From an uncultured Pseudomonadota bacterium (GTDB lineage Bacteria; SAR324; NAC60-12), in contig CAJXNF010000062.1 in the NCBI GenBank assembly GCA_913056375.1, forward strand, positions 1-10,774: a stretch of DNA of 10,774 nt. The letters are read 5' to 3'. The position numbers were made by a program, and so were the translations under genes. The notes beneath the pieces were generated by a model, which worked only from the letters and a program-made list of their open reading frames with translations, searched no databases and was not told the DNA's origin. Positions 1 through 5,788 of the stretch are shown here, piece after piece. Within the stretch, counting starts at the first letter, position 1. Every line of letters begins with the position of its first letter.

Positions 1-1
1 G

Positions 2-982
2 CCAGAACCCAAAACTGAATCTGAAGCGGAGTTGACCTGGTCACAGGCTTGGAACAGTGCGCCCGGTCCAAAATCAACAAGAGAGGTTCTCAACCTTTTT
101 GGGAAGGGGCTCGCAATGGGGACTGCAGACATCATCCCTGGCGTCTCAGGTGGTACAATCGCTTTCATTACCGGCATTTACCATCATCTCCTCTCAGCTA
201 TTTCCTCGATTAATTTGAGTTCGATCTGGCTTGGATTACGAGGTAAATTTAAAGAGGCCTTAGTAGAAATCCATCTGAAGTTTCTACTAATCCTTTTTGG
301 AGGAATTGTTGTGGCTGTTTTGTCGACTGCTCGCCTGATGCACTTTCTGCTGTCAAATTATCCTGTAGAAATCTGGTCACTATTCTTTGGATTGGTTTTA
401 GCCTCAATTTGGTATGTGGGCCGAGCAATTCCCAACTGGAATATATCAGCTTTACTGACCACAACAGCAGGTGGATTGTTCGCTTACCAAGTTGTTGGAT
501 TCATACCCATTCAGACACCGAACTCGCCTCAGTTTTTATTTTTTTGTGGGTTAATTGCAATTTGTGCGATGATTCTTCCTGGGTTGAGTGGCTCATTCCT
601 ATTGTTGATTCTTGGCAAATATCAGTTTATCACGGGTGCTCTACGTTCCCCGTTTGATGATGGGCATTTAGAAGCATTGTTGGTTTTTACAGCAGGATGT
701 CTTATTGGAATTCTGGGTTTCAGCAGGATATTGAAATTCTGCTTACAGCGCTTTGAGCAGATAACAATGTGCTTATTGACTGGTCTAATGATCGGAGCAA
801 TGAGGAAGGTTTGGCCTTGGAAAGTCGTGATCGAGAGCGAACTGATCAACGGAAAAGAATACGTTGTGCGTGAAGAAAATATCTTACCTGTATTGGATGC
901 TAGCCTCTTTATGCCCTTGGTAATGTTTTTCCTTGGAATGAGCGCTGTGATTATTTTGGAACAGACAGCGCGTCAGCGATAA
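2..982 (+). CDS. DUF368 family membrane protein (undecaprenyl-phosphate translocase family), 5' end uncertain or outside window
   Basis: Polytopic inner-membrane protein of the DUF368 family. Members studied in Firmicutes (PopT) return undecaprenyl phosphate, the lipid carrier for wall and surface polymers, across the membrane; that role here is by family. Numbering from the TTG at 32 (316 aa), the family's two internally related motifs are visible: PGVSGGT at 36-42 and PGLSGSFLLLILGKY at 183-197. A third conserved stretch, LTGLMIGAMRKVWPWK, lies near 249-264. Most of the rest is hydrophobic helices. The start is unsettled. The frame is open back to base 2 (PEPKTESEAE...), the TTG at 32 has a GGAG directly abutting it with no spacer, and the first in-frame ATG (116) falls inside the conserved KGLAMG motif and is too late. 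The true start is therefore either TTG 32 or upstream of the window. The stop is TAA at 980-982, and the last 32 bases overlap the convergent pentapeptide-repeat gene. Family assignment is firm; the lipid substrate in this organism is inferred. Confidence 0.88.
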   Translation, partial: PEPKTESEAELTWSQAWNSAPGPKSTREVLNLFGKGLAMGTADIIPGVSGGTIAFITGIYHHLLSAISSINLSSIWLGLRGKFKEALVEIHLKFLLILFGGIVVAVLSTARLMHFLLSNYPVEIWSLFFGLVLASIWYVGRAIPNWNISALLTTTAGGLFAYQVVGFIPIQTPNSPQFLFFCGLIAICAMILPGLSGSFLLLILGKYQFITGALRSPFDDGHLEALLVFTAGCLIGILGFSRILKFCLQRFEQITMCLLTGLMIGAMRKVWPWKVVIESELINGKEYVVREENILPVLDASLFMPLVMFFLGMSAVIILEQTARQR

Positions 983-1487
983 CAATTCTTCCCACAGATC
1001 CCCGCAGACATCTTTCGCCATTCACCCAAGTGGCTTCCTGAAAATTCACTCCTGCTAATTCAAGAGGACGCTGAGAAAACTGATCAATATCAGACCCCTC
1101 AAGGTTGCTTCCCCAGAAGTTGGCTTGAAGCAGCTGCGCTCCCTCCCAAGTGGTTCTTCTGAAGTCAGCGAATTTTGCCCAAGCCTTTTTTAAACAGGAG
1201 TGTCTGAGGGAAGCGCCAACAAGGTAAGCCCCCCAGAGGTTGGCTCGGTGCAAGTTTGAAAAGTCCAGATTCGCATTTTGAAAGTTAGCACCTTGGAGAT
1301 TTGCTTTCTCAAGATTGGCTTGCTGTAGATTTACCTCGGTAAAATCTGCACCACGTAAATCCTGCTGCCTTAAATCATATCCACTTAGGTCCATTCCTTT
1401 AAAATTTGCTTGCAGACCCAAGTCGCCTTTGGAATTCAACCATTCTTGGTGGGTTTGTAATACGACCTGAATTTCCTCAAGAGACAT
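951..1487 (-). CDS. pentapeptide-repeat protein
   Basis: A 178-residue protein built largely of A(D/N)LXX pentapeptide repeats. They run from about residue 27 to 133 (for example ADFTEVNLQQANLEKANLQG), with a short further set near 143-152. Such repeats fold as a right-handed quadrilateral beta-helix. The N-terminal stretch (residues 3-25, with HQEWL at 13-17) resembles the HxxWL lead-in found before the repeats in many pentapeptide proteins. The C-terminal tail TWVNGERCLRGSVGRI resembles a common capping motif of the type TW.(D/N)G..C..GS.G. There is no signal peptide or membrane segment, so it is probably cytosolic. The ATG at 1487 has GAGG six bases upstream and overlaps the 3' end of the lipoprotein gene by 11 bases, implying translational coupling. 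Function is unknown: a few pentapeptide proteins mimic DNA and protect gyrase (Qnr, MfpA), but nothing here points specifically to that. Its 3' end overlaps the convergent DUF368 gene. Confidence 0.9.
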   Translation of the reverse strand: MSLEEIQVVLQTHQEWLNSKGDLGLQANFKGMDLSGYDLRQQDLRGADFTEVNLQQANLEKANLQGANFQNANLDFSNLHRANLWGAYLVGASLRHSCLKKAWAKFADFRRTTWEGAQLLQANFWGSNLEGSDIDQFSQRPLELAGVNFQEATWVNGERCLRGSVGRIVIADALSVPK

Positions 1488-1941
1488 CGACAGCCTCTTT
1501 ACGTTTTTGTAGTGACTTTTTTTGTTGTTCCTTTGCCTGCTGACTTAAACATGATTCTGGATGATGAATATTTTTTTCAAAGCAATTCCTGCGAATACTG
1601 TTCAGCCAGAGTGATTGTTCTCGTTTAGGTACCATTGCCAGAGTCACAAGAGCTTCAAGGCGAGGGCCTTCTCCCATAGCGAGTTCTTCTGCAATCAATG
1701 GGTGTTCCTGCTGAATAAATTTATCCAGTGCTGCTCCGATAAACTCTTCTTTGGTCATCGTGGAGGAGCTTGTGCTGCTGCTGGTGTACCAGGAACTCAA
1801 CCCCATTCCTTTTTTCATGCCGGGAGGAGCCTCCATGTGAACTCCTACACCAAATCCAAAACGAGTATTCCGATTGCCACAACCGATTAGCAGGAAGCAG
1901 CTCAGAAAAATCAAAGGCAGATAAAATCTTCGAAGATTCAT
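1477..1941 (-). CDS. small predicted lipoprotein, possibly DUF3015-like
   Basis: A 154-residue protein with a lipoprotein signal. MNLRRF is followed by a hydrophobic core and the lipobox L-I-G-C with the acylated cysteine at residue 21, so it is probably membrane-anchored and faces the periplasm. A Ser/Thr-rich stretch (about 50-62) leads into an alpha-helical domain (63-140). That domain contains EEFIGAALDKFIQQEHPLI, then a Gly-containing turn (MGEGPRLEALVTLA), and two cysteines at about 120 and 131 that could pair. The pattern of the helical part (phenylalanine start, a G.G turn, an L..L..A helix, then a short helix with an aromatic) recalls DUF3015 family proteins as I remember them; this is a weak resemblance and gives no function anyway. 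The ATG at 1941 is preceded by a poor Shine-Dalgarno and a TAA a few codons upstream in frame, so no earlier start is possible. It probably lies in the lpdA operon and overlaps the pentapeptide gene by 11 bases. Confidence 0.75.
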   Translation of the reverse strand: MNLRRFYLPLIFLSCFLLIGCGNRNTRFGFGVGVHMEAPPGMKKGMGLSSWYTSSSTSSSTMTKEEFIGAALDKFIQQEHPLIAEELAMGEGPRLEALVTLAMVPKREQSLWLNSIRRNCFEKNIHHPESCLSQQAKEQQKKSLQKRKEAVDVS

Positions 1942-2176
1942 CTTTAGGATTTTGCTTTAGATGTTGATAAGCATTTTCCTTGGTTGAGGAGAAATTAATT
2001 AGTAGCTTTTGTGCAAAAGCAAACCGATCTCAAGTCAACCAATTTGAAATCGCCAGAGAAGGTAGCTTGAACATAGACCAAGCTCCCAAAAATCAGAAGA
2101 TAGAGCAAAAGTCTCATGAAGAAACGTAGACGGGCCCCAGTGTTCGTAGTTTCAACCTCAACCGACTTCATAGCAA
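1942..2176 (-). other. gap between lpdA and the lipoprotein gene
   Basis: Apart from the small ORF, this gap contains a perfect inverted repeat at 2005-2020 (GCTTTT, GTGC loop, AAAAGC) inside the end of that ORF. On the leftward transcript it is followed by UACUAAUUAAUUUC, which lacks a U-run, so it does not look like an intrinsic terminator. No convincing promoter for the lipoprotein gene is seen; the same-strand direction suggests read-through from lpdA. Confidence 0.4.
1995..2171 (-). CDS. small ORF, predicted 58-residue single-pass membrane protein
   Basis: An ATG at 2171, five bases after the lpdA stop, opens a 58-codon frame ending in TAA at 1995-1997. The predicted peptide begins MKSVEVETTNTGARLRFF. 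A strongly hydrophobic helix follows at residues 17-38 (MRLLLYLLIFGSLVYVQA from residue 19), then a short polar tail with two close cysteines (CFC at 51-53). Arginines at 14, 16 and 20 precede or start the helix, as expected for an N-in membrane anchor or an uncleaved signal. The tight placement behind lpdA suggests translation by re-initiation, because there is no good Shine-Dalgarno before 2171. A second in-frame ATG (codon 19) would give 40 residues but also lacks one. I do not recognise a family. The alternative is that this 235-base gap is untranslated; the hydrophobic helix, the tight spacing and the absence of any other feature favour a gene modestly. Confidence 0.42.
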   Translation of the reverse strand: MKSVEVETTNTGARLRFFMRLLLYLLIFGSLVYVQATFSGDFKLVDLRSVCFCTKATN

Positions 2177-3943
2177 TTACGCGGCTTTTGATGGAGTTTT
2201 TGATTTCTTCTTGGGCATGTAAAGATCAGTGATGGTTCCTTCAAAAGCTTCTGCAGCCATGGCAACTGTTTCTGAGAGCGTTGGATGCGGATGAATGGTT
2301 GATCCGATATCAGAAGCGTCACAGCCCATTTCGATTGCCAAAGCACCCTCCGCAATCAAATCTCCAGCATTGGGCCCCACGATAGCGACTCCAAGAATTT
2401 GATCGGTATGCTCATCAAAAATCACTTTCGTCATTCCTTCATCCCGGCCGAGCGCGAGAGATCTACCACTAGCAGCCCAGGGGAAAATTCCTTTGCCATA
2501 AGCAATCCCGTCAGCCTTAGCTTGTTCTTCGGTTAATCCAACCCAAGCTACTTCTGGATCTGTGTAAGCCACTGAAGGAATCACACGCGCATCAAAATGA
2601 GATTTCATACCAGCGCAAACTTCAGCAGCCACTTTACCTTCGTGGGTCGCTTTGTGTGCGAGCATTGGTTGGCCAACAATATCGCCAATTGCAAAGATGT
2701 GAGGAACGTTGGTTTTCATCTGAGAATCAGTAGAAATGAATCCACGCTCATCAACAGCCACTCCAGCTTTGTCAGCACTGATTTTCAGGCCGTTTGGGAC
2801 CCGACCAACAGAACTGAGAATTAAATCATAAAGCTGTGGCTCGGCAGGTGCTGATTTGCCTTCAAAAGTTACTAACAATCCTTCCTCAGATGCCTCAACT
2901 TTGGTGACTCGGGTTTCCAACCAAATATTCTCATAGCGTTTACTGATCCACTTTTCGAAAGGTCGCACAACGTCTCGGTCTGCTCCCATCATGAGTCCCT
3001 TCATCATCTCAACAACCGTAATTTCTGCACCCAACGCATGATAGACTGTGGCCATTTCCAAACCAATGATACCACCTCCGATCACGAGCATCTTTTTTGG
3101 TCGGCTTCGTAATTCTAGGGCTCCGGTTGAATCAACAATTCTTGGATCATCGGGCAAGAATGGTAAGGAGACCGGCACCGATCCAGCTGCGATGATGGCT
3201 TTTTCAAATTTGATCGTCTTGGAACCGCCATCTTCACTTGCAACGCGAATATGAAATGGATCTAAAAACTCTCCATATCCTTCAACGACTCTGACCTTCC
3301 GCTGCTTGGACATTCCAGTTAAACCACCAACGAGTTTCCCAACAATGCTATCCTTCCAGGAGCGTAGGGAGTCTATATCAATCTCAGGTGTTCCAAACTT
3401 GATCCCATGACTTGACATGGATTGGGCTTCCTCAATTACCTTTGCAGCATGAAGCAGTGCCTTTGAGGGAATGCAGCCAACGTTTAGGCAAACTCCTCCA
3501 ATTTTTCCTTTTTCAATCAAAATGGTGTCTAGTCCTAAGTCTGCTGCTCGGAAAGCTGCAGTGTATCCTCCAGGACCAGACCCCAAAACTACAACTTGTG
3601 CTTCAAGATCTGCTTTTCCTGAGTGAGTTGCTGCTTGAGGTGGTTCTTGCACAACTGAAGCGGTTTTCGGTGATTCCTCAACCGTGTTCTTGCTGTCTGT
3701 TGCAGATGCTGGTTCCATTTTGAGGATTGAGCTGCCCTCAGAAACCCGATCACCTACTTTCACCAGTAACTCTGAAACAACCCCTGCTTGAGGTGCGGGT
3801 ACATCCATCGTGGCTTTGTCTGATTCAAGCGTGATCATACTAGTCTCGGCCTCAACAGAATCCCCAGGTTTCACTAGGATCTCAATAATTTCCACATCCT
3901 GAAAATCGCCGATATCTGGGACACGGACTTCAATCACACTCAT
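2177..3943 (-). CDS. lpdA: dihydrolipoyl dehydrogenase (E3) with N-terminal lipoyl domain
   Basis: FAD enzyme that reoxidises dihydrolipoamide with NAD+ as the E3 component of pyruvate or other 2-oxoacid dehydrogenase complexes in the cytosol. Numbering is from the ATG at 3943 (588 aa). A biotinyl/lipoyl domain spans about 2-78, with the lipoylated lysine at 43 in ESDKATMD. A flexible linker rich in Ala, Pro, Ser and Glu follows to about 112. The FAD-binding GSGPGG is at 121-126, the redox disulfide is Cys152/Cys157 in GGVCLNVGCIPSK, an NAD-binding GGGIIGLE lies in the middle, and a second FAD contact is in FAIGDIVG. The catalytic dyad is His553/Glu558 in HPHPTLSE. All key residues are present. 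E3 enzymes carrying a lipoyl domain are known in several proteobacteria, usually next to aceE and aceF; neither gene is in this window. The frame also permits a TTG start at 3949, but GGAG at 3951-3954 is correctly spaced only for 3943. It is the first gene of the leftward group. Confidence 0.96.
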   Translation of the reverse strand: MSVIEVRVPDIGDFQDVEIIEILVKPGDSVEAETSMITLESDKATMDVPAPQAGVVSELLVKVGDRVSEGSSILKMEPASATDSKNTVEESPKTASVVQEPPQAATHSGKADLEAQVVVLGSGPGGYTAAFRAADLGLDTILIEKGKIGGVCLNVGCIPSKALLHAAKVIEEAQSMSSHGIKFGTPEIDIDSLRSWKDSIVGKLVGGLTGMSKQRKVRVVEGYGEFLDPFHIRVASEDGGSKTIKFEKAIIAAGSVPVSLPFLPDDPRIVDSTGALELRSRPKKMLVIGGGIIGLEMATVYHALGAEITVVEMMKGLMMGADRDVVRPFEKWISKRYENIWLETRVTKVEASEEGLLVTFEGKSAPAEPQLYDLILSSVGRVPNGLKISADKAGVAVDERGFISTDSQMKTNVPHIFAIGDIVGQPMLAHKATHEGKVAAEVCAGMKSHFDARVIPSVAYTDPEVAWVGLTEEQAKADGIAYGKGIFPWAASGRSLALGRDEGMTKVIFDEHTDQILGVAIVGPNAGDLIAEGALAIEMGCDASDIGSTIHPHPTLSETVAMAAEAFEGTITDLYMPKKKSKTPSKAA

Positions 3944-4085
3944 GGTCAAGCTCCGAATGGGTGGAACATAATAGAAATTAGCAAGTTCTGGTTTCCAAAA
4001 ATTCTGCTATCGGGTATGACATAGCCTTCATGGAGAAGCAAGTGACACATCTCCAGCAACTTAGAACCCTAGAAAGTAAATCGCC
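3944..4085. promoter_or_regulatory. divergent promoter region between lpdA and mltA
   Basis: These 142 bases separate two divergent genes and must hold promoters for both unless transcripts overlap. On the minus strand, TATTAT (complement of 3968-3973) is a five-of-six match to a sigma-70 -10 box and lies 25 bases before the lpdA ATG. A possible -35, TTGGAA (3993-3998), is 19 bases further upstream, a rather long spacer. On the plus strand I see no convincing pair; TATGAC near 4015-4020 is the best -10-like hexamer and is weak. No clear operator palindrome was found. Confidence 0.4.
3951..3954 (-). promoter_or_regulatory. Shine-Dalgarno of lpdA, decides the start
   Basis: GGAG on the minus strand sits seven bases before the ATG at 3943 but only one base before the alternative in-frame TTG at 3949. 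This favours the ATG and removes two residues (TTG and ACC codons) from the longest frame. Confidence 0.65.
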
Positions 4086-5306
4086 ATGCTTAGAATCATA
4101 AGATCTTTCCCGCCTTTGGGCTGGGTTCTGATAATTACCGTATTATTGATTGGTTGTACTACGAGCACCACAACGGAGAACCCTAGACCCGTTTCAATAG
4201 CGGAGATTAATGCATTGAAGCTCGAATCGAGCCCTGATCTCAAGGCTTTACAGCGAGCGCTGGGGTATTCTATTGAATATTATAAGCGGTTACCGACAGA
4301 TCAACGATTTCAATATGGAAGTTTTGAGTACTCTCCTGAGGAGATGATTGCTTCTCATCAGCACTTTTTGAGGATTCTTGATTTGCCTGAGGCGGAAAGA
4401 CTTGAAAAACTTCAGCAAGATTTTTTGTGGTTCGAAAGTCTGAATGAGAAGAATCAGGCCTTCTTTACTGGCTACTATGAACCTCTCCTGGAAGGTAGCT
4501 TGAATGAGTCAGAGAAATTTCCGGTACCTTTATATGGAGTGCCAAGCGATCTAGTCACCGTCAATTTGAGCAACTTTGATGAAAAGTATGGCAATGGGAT
4601 TTTACGTGGGAAAATCGTAGATCAAAAATTTGTCAAATACGATGATCGTGATGAGATTTCCTATCAGAATTCCCTTCAAGGTCGTGCCACTCCATTAGCT
4701 TGGGTAAACAATGACATTGAGCTGTTTTTCTTACAAATTCAGGGTTCTGGTGTGATTGAGTTGCCGAACGAAGATCTTTATCGAGTTAATTACGCTGATC
4801 AAAATGGTCATCCTTACCGGGCTATTGGTAAAATATTGCTTGGGGAAATTCCCAGGGAAAAAATGTCTCTGAAAGCCTTGAAAGAATACCTGTATGATCA
4901 CCCAGAGCGAGTGCAGGAAATTCTAAACTACAATCCCAGCTATACTTTTTTTCGACATATTCCCGGAGACGGGCCCTTGGGAAATATTGAAGTACCGCTA
5001 ACCCCTGAACGCTCCATCGCAATGGATCATCGGCTTGTGCCAAAGGGAGGATTGGTCTTCTACGAAACAAATCTGCCCTCGGAGATCTCACCTTCAGAGG
5101 AAATACTACAAAGATTTGCAGTTGTTCAGGATACAGGGGGGGCAATCAGAGGCCATGGAAGGGCAGATATTTTCTGGGGGAGAGGAACCCCAGCTGAAAA
5201 GATAGCAGGACCAATGAAAGAAAATGGCAGGATTTTCCTGCTGGTAGCACGTAAGGAAGTGTTGAACACAGAGAGCGAGATATCAACTACAGTGGCAAAG
5301 AGGTGA
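4086..5306 (+). CDS. mltA: MltA-family membrane-bound lytic murein transglycosylase, lipoprotein
   Basis: Cleaves the MurNAc-GlcNAc glycosidic bond of peptidoglycan with formation of 1,6-anhydro-MurNAc, acting from the inner face of the outer membrane during wall turnover. The 406-residue product starts with a lipoprotein signal ending in L-I-G-C (Cys24) and a Thr/Ser-rich tether. The MltA domain follows (FTGYYEPLLEGS near 140; QGSGVIELPN and GHPYRAIGKIL in the middle). The C-terminal 3D (double-psi beta-barrel) domain contains AMDHRLVPKGG, QDTGGAIRGHGRADIFWG and a closing IFLLVAR. The three-aspartate signature of the 3D domain is intact; Asp361 in ADIFWG aligns, from memory of the E. coli enzyme, with its catalytic Asp308, and Asp349 with Asp297. 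Length fits the family. The ATG at 4086 has only a weak purine-rich site upstream, but the signal peptide fixes it. It begins a two-gene rightward unit with the gene at 5311. Family assignment is firm; the gene symbol rests on homology. Confidence 0.93.
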   Translation: MLRIIRSFPPLGWVLIITVLLIGCTTSTTTENPRPVSIAEINALKLESSPDLKALQRALGYSIEYYKRLPTDQRFQYGSFEYSPEEMIASHQHFLRILDLPEAERLEKLQQDFLWFESLNEKNQAFFTGYYEPLLEGSLNESEKFPVPLYGVPSDLVTVNLSNFDEKYGNGILRGKIVDQKFVKYDDRDEISYQNSLQGRATPLAWVNNDIELFFLQIQGSGVIELPNEDLYRVNYADQNGHPYRAIGKILLGEIPREKMSLKALKEYLYDHPERVQEILNYNPSYTFFRHIPGDGPLGNIEVPLTPERSIAMDHRLVPKGGLVFYETNLPSEISPSEEILQRFAVVQDTGGAIRGHGRADIFWGRGTPAEKIAGPMKENGRIFLLVARKEVLNTESEISTTVAKR

Positions 5307-5307
5307 T
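5300..5307 (+). promoter_or_regulatory. strong Shine-Dalgarno overlapping the mltA stop codon
   Basis: GAGGTGAT is an extended match to the 16S anti-Shine-Dalgarno and contains the mltA stop TGA (5304-5306). From the AGG there are seven bases to the ATG at 5311. It supports that start over the ATG at 5326, whose own purine run (GGGGGAG) is only two bases away, and it indicates stop-start coupling between mltA and the next gene. Confidence 0.6.
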
Positions 5308-5310
5308 CGA

Positions 5311-5760
5311 ATGAAAGGGGGAGTTATGGTAACTCAATCAGAAATTGATGAGGGCATGTTAAATCATGTAGTTGAAAGCTTGCTTGGAAAAATCAGAACC
5401 AATCTGGATATCTCAATGCAAGTCTTGGAAGCAGTCCGCAATGAGCAGAGTGTTCAACTGAGGAATACCATGCAGGAAAACCAGAATAAGTCTATGTCAT
5501 CACTGTCTGCAACTGGTCAACCACAGATGATTTGGACGGAACTGATTCAACAATCTGGAGAAAATTTCAGAGCGTTTCTGGAATTTCAGCGTCACACTTA
5601 TCTCATGATGGAGTTGTCCTGGAGGCTACCAATGTTTTGCATGCTATCTCCAGAGGATTTTATTCGAGAAGTCCGCAAAATTCTTCCTTATGAGCATGAG
5701 CAAATCATCCAAGTTTTACAGGAATTGGAAAAACGATTGGACGGCGCCCCAAAGAACTAA
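5311..5760 (+). CDS. uncharacterised helical protein coupled to mltA
   Basis: I do not recognise this 149-residue protein. It has no signal peptide and no membrane segment, so it is probably cytosolic. It reads as almost entirely alpha-helical: helix 10-58 with heptad-like hydrophobics (MLNHVVESLLGKI then LDISMQVLEAV), a polar Ser/Gln/Asn-rich linker at about 54-72, a second helix at 73-104 containing ENFRAFLEFQRHTYLMMEL, and a C-terminal charged helix at 114-143 (PEDFIREVRKIL, then EQIIQVLQELEKRL). There is one cysteine (110). The layout could suit a coiled-coil adaptor or phasin-like surface protein, but no motif proves that. The start at 5311 lies four bases after the mltA stop with a very good Shine-Dalgarno, so the pair is almost certainly co-transcribed. 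It ends eight bases before the convergent sulfatase gene. Confidence 0.8.
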   Translation: MKGGVMVTQSEIDEGMLNHVVESLLGKIRTNLDISMQVLEAVRNEQSVQLRNTMQENQNKSMSSLSATGQPQMIWTELIQQSGENFRAFLEFQRHTYLMMELSWRLPMFCMLSPEDFIREVRKILPYEHEQIIQVLQELEKRLDGAPKN

Positions 5761-5762
5761 CG

Positions 5763-5788
5763 AAAAACTCATTGATCATCGGTGAGTT
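5763..5788 (-). terminator. weak candidate terminator at the convergent junction
   Basis: An inverted repeat AACTCA (5766-5771) / TGAGTT (5783-5788) surrounds the sulfatase stop codon. On the leftward transcript the 6-bp stem with an 11-base loop runs into a short U-run (five U in total, two of them within the stem). The stem is AU-rich and short, so this would be a poor intrinsic terminator; it is listed because it is the only structure between two convergent genes eight bases apart. Confidence 0.25.

Noticed and set aside
1249..1420. Short repeated DNA units that could suggest a tandem repeat or CRISPR-like array
   Set aside because: The periodicity is the 15-base coding period of the pentapeptide repeats; the units are degenerate at DNA level and have no spacers.
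1965..1985. Five-codon mini-ORF with an AAGG site (AAGGAAAATG) upstream of the lipoprotein gene as a leader peptide
   Set aside because: Too short to distinguish from chance, with no regulatory codon run and no attenuator hairpin after it.
3412..3723. 103-codon Leu-rich open frame on the plus strand
   Set aside because: It lies wholly antisense to lpdA, has an unnatural Leu/Gln-rich composition and no recognisable motif; it is a shadow of the lipoyl-linker and FAD region.
3944..3949. TTG start of lpdA at 3949
   Set aside because: The Shine-Dalgarno GGAG would be only one base away; the ATG at 3943 has a seven-base spacer and begins the lipoyl domain normally.
4822..5145. 107-codon open frame on the minus strand
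   Set aside because: Antisense to the well-supported mltA gene, rich in Pro/Arg/Phe with no family motif.
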